In this document: positions 1 through 8,210 of the stretch, in pieces
Position numbering within the stretch: position 1 is the first letter of the stretch
Layout of the letters: every line of letters begins with the position of its first letter
Source of the DNA: Methylomonas sp. LL1
Lineage (GTDB): Bacteria; Pseudomonadota; Gammaproteobacteria; Methylococcales; Methylomonadaceae
Reading direction: 5' to 3'
NCBI RefSeq assembly: GCF_015711015.1
Contig: NZ_CP064653.1
Span: 1,922,001 to 1,986,000, forward strand
DNA: 64,000 nucleotides
Translations under genes and position numbers: made by a program
The notes under the pieces: model-generated
Told to the model about the DNA's origin: nothing
Seen by the model: only the letters and a program-made list of their open reading frames with translations
Database searches by the model: none

Positions 1-1091
1 GGGGTCGCTCTATTTTCGCCAGGCTTGGCCCACACCGCACCGGTCTTGGCTTCAGTGCCCACCGGCATCGAGCGAAACTTCAGCATCGTGAACTTGCGGT
101 TGTTCCAGCCCACCCGTTCTTGTTGATAGAACACCGGCCCGCGCGAACTCAATTTCACGCCCATGGCGATGATCAACATCAGCGGACTGATCAGCAGCAA
201 TAGAATCAAGGCCAGCAAGCGGTCTTCCATTTCCTTGATATAGCGATTAATGCCGTGCAGCGGCGACACCGAGACATCCAGGGTCGGTATACCGGCCACT
301 GTATTCAGACTCAGAAACTTGCTTTGCTTGAAGGCGAAGCAATCGATCACCAGCCGGATACTGACCGGCAAATGCCTTAATTCGTGTTGCACCCGTTCGG
401 CCAGCGATGCGCCGGGGAAAGCCACCCAAACTTCGTCCACCGCTTGCTTGGAAATCAAACCGGTCAAATCGCTTAATTTGCCCAAACGCGGCAGCGAAAA
501 ATCACCGACATCCAGCCTGTCTTCCAAGCGGTCATCGACAAAACCGACCACCTGCAATCCGGCCCAGGACGACTGATTCAACTGCCGGCTAACGGCAACC
601 GCCATCTGATTCAAGCCGACCAAAATGATACGGCCCTGGCTCCAACCCCTGGCGCGCAACCACTTCAGGACTTGAGCCAGCACGCCACGAGCCGCCAACA
701 TAAACACCAGCCCCAATGCGCCCCAGGAAGCGATCCAGCGGTAACTGGAACCGAACCAGAAATGTAATCTGACCAGGGCCACGATGGACACTACCGCCAG
801 CAAGGCCAACAACCAAGCGCGGACGATGCGCGGAATTTCGCCGCGCATCGCATCGTTGCGCCAGGGCCGATACACTTGGCCGATTTCAAAAAAGATGATA
901 GCGCCCAAAATGCCTAAGGCAATCACGAAGCGGTAATGCTGATCGATCACGAATTCGCGCAACCAAAAATAGTGCGCCAGCCAGGCGGCTCCCAATAACA
1001 TGACCACATCGATAACCCTCAACAACAGGATCACCGTGTGCCCGTATTGCTTGAACAACCCGTTGAAGATATTTCCCAAACTGAGTGGCAT
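1..1091 (-). CDS. Undecaprenyl-phosphate sugar phosphotransferase (WcaJ/ExoY type), 3' end outside window
   Basis: Reading leftward from an ATG at 1091, an open frame of 363 codons runs off the window edge. The first ~130 residues hold four or five hydrophobic membrane segments. A Rossmann-like central part follows (GRIILVGLNQMA), then another membrane helix (LLALILLLLISPLMLI). The beginning of the bacterial sugar-transferase domain is visible as KFTMLKFRSM. This is the usual build of polyisoprenyl-phosphate hexose-1-phosphate transferases, which load the first sugar of an exopolysaccharide or capsule repeat onto undecaprenyl phosphate at the inner membrane. Family members are about 460-475 residues, so roughly 100 residues including the catalytic core lie beyond position 1. 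The sugar cannot be told from sequence. Confidence 0.85.
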   Translation of the reverse strand, partial: MPLSLGNIFNGLFKQYGHTVILLLRVIDVVMLLGAAWLAHYFWLREFVIDQHYRFVIALGILGAIIFFEIGQVYRPWRNDAMRGEIPRIVRAWLLALLAVVSIVALVRLHFWFGSSYRWIASWGALGLVFMLAARGVLAQVLKWLRARGWSQGRIILVGLNQMAVAVSRQLNQSSWAGLQVVGFVDDRLEDRLDVGDFSLPRLGKLSDLTGLISKQAVDEVWVAFPGASLAERVQHELRHLPVSIRLVIDCFAFKQSKFLSLNTVAGIPTLDVSVSPLHGINRYIKEMEDRLLALILLLLISPLMLIIAMGVKLSSRGPVFYQQERVGWNNRKFTMLKFRSMPVGTEAKTGAVWAKPGENRAT

Positions 1092-1242
1092 ATTTGCTAA
1101 ACCCCTGTTTCGTCTTTGTACAATGAAGAATCCTGGCACCTTTGGATGCCACCCAAAGCAACCGATGAAACTGGTTGCCACGCTTAGGGACAAAGCTTAC
1201 AGAGGCAAGATGAGAACAATCCGTGGATTGGATTAAGATCGG

Positions 1243-1338
1243 ATGAAAGCAGAATTAGATTTATATGAAGCCAGACGCTACATTGTCAGCTTATTTAGTG
1301 GCAAGGCATCTAGCCAGGAAACTGTACAAATGTGTTAG
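1243..1338 (+). CDS. Possible 31-residue small ORF
   Basis: An ATG-started frame of 31 codons (begins MKAELDLYEA, ends VQMC) lies in the 312-base gap between the sugar transferase and the binding protein. Upstream there is only a weak purine-rich stretch (AAGATCGG). The amino-acid mix looks protein-like, but length alone cannot exclude chance. Nothing else is recognisable in 1092-1403. Confidence 0.2.
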   Translation: MKAELDLYEARRYIVSLFSGKASSQETVQMC

Positions 1339-1403
1339 GCTTTTACCTCTTTCAATGACTCGGGACAGGTCTGTCTGGTTGATCGAGCAAACCCCAGGAC
1401 TCA

Positions 1404-2288
1404 ATGCTTACAGCAAGAGCATGCCTCATGTTTAGCCCACGTTTTTTTTACCGCTTATTAAGTTGCCTAGCCGCGCTAATTTTGTGGTCTAGTCATGCCT
1501 CCGGCAAGGAAGCTTTGACCTGGGGCGTCTTGAACTTTCCGCCCTTTCAAATATTGGAAGGTTCGCGTCAAGGTAGCGGCAGTTTCGATGGCGAACTGCA
1601 AAGGTTGATCGCCCGCATGCCGGAGTACGCACACGACGTGGTACCGATGAGTTTTGCCCGCCGCCGCGAGGATTTCATTGCCGGTGCCAATCTTTGTACG
1701 CCCGGAATATTCAAGCCCCCTGCCCAAGCTTTGAATCTGGCCATCTCGATGCCGGCGTTGACGCATTTGGACAATAGAATTGTTTTCCTCAAGGACAAGG
1801 CCAAGTTGTTCGGCGAAGATAATCCGATAGCCCTCGATACGCTATTCAGCAACGAAAAACTGGTCGGCGCCGTGGTGCCGGGCCGTTCATACGCGCCCAA
1901 CATAGACGAAGCCATTCAGCGCTTTCGAGGCAAACCCAACCTGATGATACGCCCACTTGAAACCCGGCAATTATTTGAAATGCTGCTGAACGGCGACCTT
2001 GATTACCTGATTCTGTTTTCCCACGAAGCCGCCTTCCTCGCTGACCAATCCGGCGGCTCGGAACTCATCATGAATCGTCCCATTGCCGGAACGCCTCCAT
2101 ACCTATACACGCATGTCGCTTGCACCGGCAACGCCTGGGGACAGGCCATCATCGCCAAAATCAACGCCATCCTGCTGTCGGAACGCGAACAAGCGCAATA
2201 CCGAAGCTATTCGGAGCGCTGGTATCCAATCGAGGACCGGGAAAAAGTGCGCGGCTACTATCCGAATATGCTCAAGGAACTCAAATAG
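1404..2288 (+). CDS. Periplasmic solute-binding protein of the family-3 type
   Basis: A 294-residue protein with a hydrophobic signal segment (about residues 14-33, ending SHASG) is followed by TWGVLNFPPFQI, the typical first strand of amino-acid-type (family 3) periplasmic binding proteins. A second Met at residue 9 could also be the start. It ends 9 bases before a membrane hybrid histidine kinase, so it is probably cotranscribed and may act as an extracytoplasmic sensing partner. There is no ABC permease beside it, which argues against simple uptake. Ligand unknown. Confidence 0.7.
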   Translation: MLTARACLMFSPRFFYRLLSCLAALILWSSHASGKEALTWGVLNFPPFQILEGSRQGSGSFDGELQRLIARMPEYAHDVVPMSFARRREDFIAGANLCTPGIFKPPAQALNLAISMPALTHLDNRIVFLKDKAKLFGEDNPIALDTLFSNEKLVGAVVPGRSYAPNIDEAIQRFRGKPNLMIRPLETRQLFEMLLNGDLDYLILFSHEAAFLADQSGGSELIMNRPIAGTPPYLYTHVACTGNAWGQAIIAKINAILLSEREQAQYRSYSERWYPIEDREKVRGYYPNMLKELK

Positions 2289-2297
2289 GTTAATGGT

Positions 2298-4433
2298 ATG
2301 CCCAGCATCAAGTCACTTGCCGGCCGTCTGTTCAAACTGGTTTTTGGCTGGTATCTACTGTTGGCGATATTGGTCACCTGCTTTCAACTCGGCTTCGAAT
2401 TCTTATTGATCAGGTCCACCATTGGCGCCGATATGGCGGCGCTAGGACAATCCTTTACACCGGCCGTTGCCGACGCCATTTGGACTTTCGATCAGCCCCT
2501 GCTCGATTCGCTGATCAACGGCATGGGCCAGGCATCGATCATCACCGGCGCCAAGATTGAAAACAGCCGGGGCGACATCCTAGCCAAAGTAGGCCGACTT
2601 CCTGATGCGAATGAAGCCAAATCCGATGATTTTCTGGCCCCGTTTCAGATGCATGAGCTGTCGCTGTGGTCCAAACCGCTAACGGAAAGCCATGTCAGCC
2701 GCGAGCTGGGAAAAATGGTGCTCTACAGCGACCGTAACGTGGTATTGGTCAGAATCAAGTACAGTTTCATGGTCATCCTGATCAACTCCTTGGTCAAAAC
2801 CGCGGGGCTATGGTTGATCTTTTATTGGGCCATTACCTGGCGTCTGTCCAAGCCCTTGACCAAGCTTTCCCAAACCGTGTCCACCCTGAATTTCAGAGCC
2901 GATGAGATCGAACCGGTACCGATAGAATATCGCGAACAAGACGAGGTGGGACAACTGGTCGCATCCTTGAACGATATGCGCCTCCGGCTTTACACCGCGC
3001 ATCGGGAACTGGAACAAAAGGTTGTCGATCTGGCGCAAGCCCGCGATGTCGCGGAGGCGGCCAATCGCGCCAAGAGCATTTTCCTGGCCAACATGAGCCA
3101 CGAACTGCGCACGCCCTTGAATGCCATCCTCGGCTTCTCCAGCATGATGCGCAAGGATACGCAACTTCCCGAGAGTCCGAGAAAAAACCTAGACATCATC
3201 AACCGTAGCGGCGAACACCTGCTGGCCCTGATCAACGACATACTCGAAAAGGCCAAAATCGATGCGGGCCGTTTGCAACCGAGGGAAACGCCGTTCGATC
3301 TGGACGATATGCTGCGCGATGTGGTGGACACCATGCATTTGCAAGTCCAAGAAAAGGGGCTGCAATTACTGATAGACCCATCCTCCTCATTTCCGCGTTT
3401 TATCATCGGCGACCGTGATTGCCTGCGCCAAGTGTTGATCAACCTGATCGGTAACGCCATTAAATTTACCCAACAGGGTAGCATTCTGGTCCGCCTGGGT
3501 ACTCGACGGGACGAGTCCCCCCGCCTATGGATCGAAATCGAGGACACGGGGCCCGGCATCGCACCGGAAGATCAACAACGGATTTTCGAACCTTTTGTGC
3601 AACTGGGCGAACATAGCCTCAATAAAGGCACCGGGCTCGGACTCTCCATCGCCCGCCAATATCTTGAAATGATGGGTGGCGGCATTGAGCTGGAAAGCAA
3701 TCCAGGCAAGGGTGCGCGGTTCAGGATAGATTTGCCGCTGAAGGAAGCCAGCGAAATCACTGTCATACCCCAACCGGTACAGGCAGGACAAGACGTAGTG
3801 GGCCTGGCTCCCGGCCAACCCGAATACCGTATCCTGATCATCGAAGATCAGTCGGAAAACCAGCTGCTGCTATCCAAGCTGATGGAAACCCTTGGTCTGC
3901 GGATCAAAATTGCTGTGAACGGCGAACAAGGCGTACAACTGTTCCAGAGTTGGCAACCCCATCTGATTTGGATGAATCACCGCCCACCCGTTATCGATGG
4001 ATGCGATACCGCCAGGGCAATCCGCCGACTCCCCGGCGGCAAGGCAATAAAAATCGTTGCAATCACCCCATCCGACTTCATGGCGCATCGTGATGAACTA
4101 CTTAACACCGGAATGGACGATGTAGTCAGCAAACCCTATCGAGCCCACGAAATCCATGGCTGTTTATCGAAGCAACTAGGCTTGCGGTTTATTTATGAAA
4201 TAGCCCCCGAACAACAAGCACTATCGACAAAATTAAGCCCCGAGATGCTCTTGGTTGTACCGAAAGAACTACGCCAGCAGCTGCAGCATGCATTGGAAAG
4301 CCTGGATACAGAGCTGATTGACCGTATGGTTGAGCAGATTGGCCCCTACGATCAAAACCTGAAAGCAGTACTGGTCAAGTTAACCGACAATTTTGACTTT
4401 CCGGCCATTTTAAAAGTGTTACGGAACAACTGA
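2298..4433 (+). CDS. Hybrid sensor histidine kinase with a receiver lacking the phosphoacceptor Asp
   Basis: This 711-residue protein has an N-terminal membrane helix (about 10-33), a periplasmic sensor, a second helix (about 155-175) and HAMP plus a short coiled coil. HisKA carries H268 in NMSHELRTP. The HATPase shows the N box (NLIGNAIKF), G1 (DTGPGIAP), F and G2 (GTGLGLSIA) boxes. A C-terminal receiver starts near 512 (RILIIEDQ). It keeps the acidic pair, the Thr (VAITPS) and the Lys (SKPY), but the acceptor position reads WMNHRPPVIDG, with N560 (codon AAT at 3975-3977) in place of Asp. No response regulator gene follows. It probably works with the binding protein 9 bases upstream. The kinase domain looks active; the receiver is likely a non-phosphorylated regulatory module. 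Confidence 0.9.
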   Translation: MPSIKSLAGRLFKLVFGWYLLLAILVTCFQLGFEFLLIRSTIGADMAALGQSFTPAVADAIWTFDQPLLDSLINGMGQASIITGAKIENSRGDILAKVGRLPDANEAKSDDFLAPFQMHELSLWSKPLTESHVSRELGKMVLYSDRNVVLVRIKYSFMVILINSLVKTAGLWLIFYWAITWRLSKPLTKLSQTVSTLNFRADEIEPVPIEYREQDEVGQLVASLNDMRLRLYTAHRELEQKVVDLAQARDVAEAANRAKSIFLANMSHELRTPLNAILGFSSMMRKDTQLPESPRKNLDIINRSGEHLLALINDILEKAKIDAGRLQPRETPFDLDDMLRDVVDTMHLQVQEKGLQLLIDPSSSFPRFIIGDRDCLRQVLINLIGNAIKFTQQGSILVRLGTRRDESPRLWIEIEDTGPGIAPEDQQRIFEPFVQLGEHSLNKGTGLGLSIARQYLEMMGGGIELESNPGKGARFRIDLPLKEASEITVIPQPVQAGQDVVGLAPGQPEYRILIIEDQSENQLLLSKLMETLGLRIKIAVNGEQGVQLFQSWQPHLIWMNHRPPVIDGCDTARAIRRLPGGKAIKIVAITPSDFMAHRDELLNTGMDDVVSKPYRAHEIHGCLSKQLGLRFIYEIAPEQQALSTKLSPEMLLVVPKELRQQLQHALESLDTELIDRMVEQIGPYDQNLKAVLVKLTDNFDFPAILKVLRNN

Positions 4434-4440
4434 GGCTATC

Positions 4441-4551
4441 AAATTGTACCTATTGCCGATGTCAAAATTACCGTTGGCCGAGCGGATTCAAGGTTTGCTG
4501 AACGAAGTCGAAGCAAATTGTTGACTTCGACTCCGCTCAGTCAACCACGGT
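4441..4551 (+). repeat. Dispersed intergenic repeat family 1, copy a
   Basis: The right part contains GACTTCGACTCCGCTCAGTC. The left part contains TACCTATTGCCGATGTCAAA. Both blocks recur at 31920-32021 and, inverted, at 63462-63596; the left block also recurs at 41695-41800. This copy lies between the convergent kinase and ABC permease genes. Confidence 0.7.
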
Positions 4552-4667
4552 TTTTTAGGGCAGCGGTAAATTCATTGCCATGATTTACCCAGGAAATCGC
4601 CGAACAACCCGACATCCCAGCCAAGAATGCCGGCGGGTCTTTTTTATTATCGTCACTAATCGTCGTC

Positions 4668-5429
4668 TCAGTTTCTAATCTTGTATCCGCTCTTGAACAC
4701 CCACCAGACAAAAGTCAGGCAGATGATCAGGAAGCCGAAGGTCATGGCGATACTCATCCCAACATCGACGTCGGCTATACCATAAAAACTCCAGCGAAAG
4801 CCGCTGATCAAATACACCACCGGATTGAACAGGGTGATCTTTTGCCACAAGGGCGGCAACATATTGATTGAATAGAAAGCGCCGCCCAGGAAGGTCAGCG
4901 GAGTAACGACCAACATCGGTACTACTTGGAGTTTCTGAAAACTGTCGGCCCACAGGCCGATGATGAAGCCGAATAGGCTGAAAGTTACGGCTGTCAGCAA
5001 CAGAAAGCCTATCATCCATACGGGATGAGCAATCTCGTAGGGCACAAAAATGCGAGCGGTACCTAGAATCAACAGGCCCAACATCACCGACTTGGTCGCC
5101 GCCGCACCGACATAGCCGATCAAGACTTCGACCCATGAAACCGGCGCCGACAGCAGCTCGTAAATAGTCCCTGCCCATTTGGGCATGTAGATGCCGAAAG
5201 AAGCGTTGGATATGCTTTCGTTCAGAAGATTCAGCATCACCAAGCCGGGAATGATGAAGGCGCCGTAAGCGATGCTGTCGATGTCGCCCATCCGCGAACC
5301 GATGGCTTTGCCGAAGACGATGAAGTACAGCGAGGTGGTCAGCACCGGCGCGACGATGCTTTGCGCCAGAGTACGAAAGGTGCGCGCCATTTCGAAGCGG
5401 TAAATGGCGCGTATGCCGTAGATATTCAT
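4668..5429 (-). CDS. ABC-2 type permease
   Basis: A 253-residue protein with six hydrophobic segments and the ABC-2 permease layout, including the conserved stretch [11 protein letters not shown] near residue 180. It matches the YadH-like export permeases. Its start overlaps the stop of the ATPase gene by ATGA (5426-5429), so the two are translationally coupled and form one exporter. The substrate (drug, lipid or polysaccharide) cannot be inferred. Confidence 0.85.
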   Translation of the reverse strand: MNIYGIRAIYRFEMARTFRTLAQSIVAPVLTTSLYFIVFGKAIGSRMGDIDSIAYGAFIIPGLVMLNLLNESISNASFGIYMPKWAGTIYELLSAPVSWVEVLIGYVGAAATKSVMLGLLILGTARIFVPYEIAHPVWMIGFLLLTAVTFSLFGFIIGLWADSFQKLQVVPMLVVTPLTFLGGAFYSINMLPPLWQKITLFNPVVYLISGFRWSFYGIADVDVGMSIAMTFGFLIICLTFVWWVFKSGYKIRN

Positions 5430-6409
5430 GCCATAGCCCCCTTGGGCCGATGTACCAGACTGACGAAGATGTCCTCCAGCGAACTCTCGCTGGAACGTAA
5501 ATCCTTGAATTCGATGCCGTGCTCGCCCAACGAACGCAGCAGCTCGGCAATACCGGTTTCCTCTTCCTGGCTGTCGAAACTATAAACCAGGGTATCTCCA
5601 TCGTCGCAGAGCGCCAACGACCAAGCAGCAAGCTCGGCCGGGATAGAGGCCATGCGCTGCCTCAGACTCAGGGTGAGTTGCTTCTTGCCGAGCTTACGCA
5701 TCAATACCGCTTTGTCCTCGACCACGATCAGTTCGCCCTTATTGATGACGCCGATGCGATCGGCCATATCTTCGGCTTCCTCGATGTAATGCGTGGTCAG
5801 AATGATGGTGGTGCCGTTTTCGCGCAGCTCGCGCACCATGCGCCACATGTCGTGGCGTAACTCCACATCGACGCCGGCACTCGGCTCGTCGAGGAATAAT
5901 ATCGTCGGCTCATGCGCCAGGGCCTTGGCAATCAGCACCCGGCGTTTCATGCCGCCGGACAGCGCCATGATTTTCTCGCCGCGCTTGTCCCACAGAGACA
6001 AATCGCGCAGCACTTTTTCCAGGTGGGCCGGGTTGGGCGCCTTGCCGAACAGTCCCCGGCTGAATGCGATCGTGGCCCAGACCGACTCGAACGCGTCGGT
6101 ATGCAATTCTTGCGGCACCAAGCCAATGCTGGCCCGTGCCGCGCGATAATTTCGCACGGTGTCGTGACCGTCGGCAATGATGGTGCCGGAACTGGCATTG
6201 ACGATGCCGCAGATGATGCCGATCAATGTGGTCTTGCCGGCACCGTTGGGACCGAGCAAGGCGAATATCTCGCCGCGCTTGATGTCCAGGTCGATATTTT
6301 TCAGCGCTTGGAAACCGCCGGCATAAGTCTTGTTAACGCCGCGCACGGAGATGATGGAGACGGAAGTAGAGTCATTCATGGCTGCGGATGAGGCATCAAA
6401 AGTTTCCAC
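5426..6409 (-). CDS. ABC transporter ATP-binding protein (YadG-like)
   Basis: This 327-residue ATPase has Walker A (GPNGAGKTT), signature (LSGGMKRR), Walker B (TILFLDEP), and the switch His ([14 protein letters not shown]). The ~90-residue tail after the nucleotide-binding domain is usual in ABC-2 exporter ATPases. It is the partner of the permease downstream. The start is either GTG at 6409, with GGGGGA five bases upstream, or ATG at 6379; I favour GTG because of the ribosome-binding site. Confidence 0.88.
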   Translation of the reverse strand: METFDASSAAMNDSTSVSIISVRGVNKTYAGGFQALKNIDLDIKRGEIFALLGPNGAGKTTLIGIICGIVNASSGTIIADGHDTVRNYRAARASIGLVPQELHTDAFESVWATIAFSRGLFGKAPNPAHLEKVLRDLSLWDKRGEKIMALSGGMKRRVLIAKALAHEPTILFLDEPSAGVDVELRHDMWRMVRELRENGTTIILTTHYIEEAEDMADRIGVINKGELIVVEDKAVLMRKLGKKQLTLSLRQRMASIPAELAAWSLALCDDGDTLVYSFDSQEEETGIAELLRSLGEHGIEFKDLRSSESSLEDIFVSLVHRPKGAMA

Positions 6410-6620
6410 ACGTCCCCCAACGGCACCGGGCTCTGGCTGTGTATCAAAATCCGCCGATAAATATTGTGAATGTTCATGGTGGCCTAGTTTCTAGTAATTG
6501 TTCCGACTATAGAGTATAAAACCCATGCCTTACAAGGCGGCTTTGTGTTTCCCCGACAAACAGCGCAAGGACTTCACGCACCAATCCGACTGTTTAAATA
6601 ATCTGTCCCTACATTCCACT

Positions 6621-7670
6621 ATGAATTTTGCATCCGATAATTGGGCCGGTGCTCACCCGGCGATTTCGCAACGCTTGATGGAAGCCGCGGCCGGATTTTC
6701 GGCGCCTTATGGCGAAAGCACGCTGGATCGCAAGATCGAGCAAAGGTTTAACGAGCTATTCGAACGTGAAGTGGCGGTGTACTTTGTCAGCACCGGCACA
6801 GCCGCTAATTCGCTGGCCCTGGCCGCCGTCAACCGTCCGGGCGGGGTTTCCTTTTGTCACCGAGAAGCCCACATGCTGGAAGATGAATGCGGCGCGCCGG
6901 AGTTTTTTACCCATGGCGCGCGTCTGGCGCCGGTGGACGGAGACAACGGTAAAATCGATCCTCGCAATCTCAAAGCCGAAATCCAGCGTTTTCCGCCTAA
7001 TTTTGTCCACGTGGGTCAACCGATGGCGATTTCCATCACCCAAGCCACCGAAATCGGCACGCTTTACCAGCCCGATGAAATTACCGCCGTCGCCGAGATA
7101 GCGCAAACTTACAACTTACCCTTGCATATGGACGGCGCCCGCTTTGCCAATGCGCTGGTGGCTTTGAACCTGACACCGGCCGAAATGAGCTGGAAACTCG
7201 GCGTGGACATCGTCTCATTCGGCGCCACCAAAAACGGTTGCTGGTGCGCCGAAGCCCTGGTCTTCATGAATCCGGAACTGGCCAAGGATTTGCCTTTCAT
7301 TCGTAAACGCGCCGCGCAACTGGTTTCTAAAAGCCGGTTTATCGCCTGTCAATTTGATGCCTATTTACACGATGATTTGTGGCTGGACTTGGCCCGTTAT
7401 GCCAATACGATGGCCGAACGTTTGCAAAACGGCATCGTTGCCTCTAAACGAGCCCGTTTAGCCTGGCAGCCGGAAGCCAATGAAGTGTTTTGCGTGTTGG
7501 ATAAAACGCATGCGGATCAGCTTCGGGAAAAAGGTGCCGTTTTTTACCCATGGAACCCTCCACGCGCAAAACCCGGCCTGTTAGAACAACACCAGGTGCT
7601 GGTCCGATTGGTCACCAGCTTTGCGACCGAGACTGATCAAGTCGATCGATTTCTTGAGTTTTTGGGTTGA
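6621..7670 (+). CDS. Low-specificity threonine aldolase / PLP beta-eliminating lyase family
   Basis: The frame is open from 6525, but the family N-terminus (MNFASDNWAG) begins at the ATG at 6621, giving 349 residues. The cofactor Lys lies in SFGATKNG, and HMDGAR supplies the Asp that contacts the PLP ring. The enzyme cleaves L-threonine or L-allo-threonine to glycine and acetaldehyde; the branch differs from E. coli LtaE (TSDTVT-type start), so specificity is uncertain. The last ~10 codons and ~45 bases beyond the stop are duplicated at 12227-12303 on the far side of the AT-rich island, so this 3' end marks an island boundary. Confidence 0.8.
   Translation: MNFASDNWAGAHPAISQRLMEAAAGFSAPYGESTLDRKIEQRFNELFEREVAVYFVSTGTAANSLALAAVNRPGGVSFCHREAHMLEDECGAPEFFTHGARLAPVDGDNGKIDPRNLKAEIQRFPPNFVHVGQPMAISITQATEIGTLYQPDEITAVAEIAQTYNLPLHMDGARFANALVALNLTPAEMSWKLGVDIVSFGATKNGCWCAEALVFMNPELAKDLPFIRKRAAQLVSKSRFIACQFDAYLHDDLWLDLARYANTMAERLQNGIVASKRARLAWQPEANEVFCVLDKTHADQLREKGAVFYPWNPPRAKPGLLEQHQVLVRLVTSFATETDQVDRFLEFLG
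7634..7664 (+). repeat. Left direct repeat flanking the 7.7-12.2 kb island
   Basis: The 31 bases covering the last codons of the aldolase recur at 12227-12257 with two mismatches; shared core GTCGATCGATTTCTTGAG. Weaker similarity continues to about 7714. Confidence 0.75.
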
Positions 7671-7835
7671 AGGTCGATTTTCAGGTTCACCTGGCATTGA
7701 ATTGAACTTGGCGGCTGCAGTTTTCGGCCGAAATTTTTCAAAAAATCGACTGACAAAAATCGACCCAAAGCGACAATCGGTTTAATTTTGGCAATGACCG
7801 CAAATAGACAATAAGCCGATGCTGGGTTTGCACAG

Positions 7836-7971
7836 GTAGGCTGGGTTGAATGATAATGAAACCCAGCTTTGAAGCCGAAAAGTTTTGAAATTCAAAAAAC
7901 ATTTTTGGATGCAAAGAAACTTGGCGATTTCAAAGCATCCGCTGGGTTTCGCGTTGCTCTACCCAGCCTAC
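7836..7971. repeat. Inverted-repeat element with GTAGGCTGGGT arms
   Basis: The left arm at 7836-7867 (GTAGGCTGGGT ... AAACCCAGC) and the right arm at 7941-7971 (GCTGGGTTTC ... ACCCAGCCTAC) are inverted copies flanking about 73 bases. Each arm also contains its own imperfect CTGGGT/ACCCAG palindrome. This resembles a small non-coding mobile element. It explains most of the open frame at 7885-8157, which I do not regard as a gene. The rest of 7671-8210 is AT-rich with no gene I can support. Confidence 0.55.
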
Positions 7972-8210
7972 GGCCATGAAGGTTTAAACCAAGAATGTCT
8001 GTCTGAAAAATATACTATCACCTTTATACAGTCATTTTTCATCCAAGGGTGCGATAGCGTAGCATATCCAATGCAGAGTGTTTCGCTATATGACCTAACA
8101 GATTGGATATTTCTTATTGTATCCTTGAATAAAATTAAACAAGCTATTTCTTTGTAAGCTATATCTTTTAAAGAAAAGAAAATAATATAGAAATTAACAC
8201 TAAATTTATA

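Noticed and set aside
7885-8157. 90-codon open frame before the STAND gene
   Set aside because: It runs through the inverted-repeat element (7836-7971) and has no ribosome-binding site or protein-like pattern.
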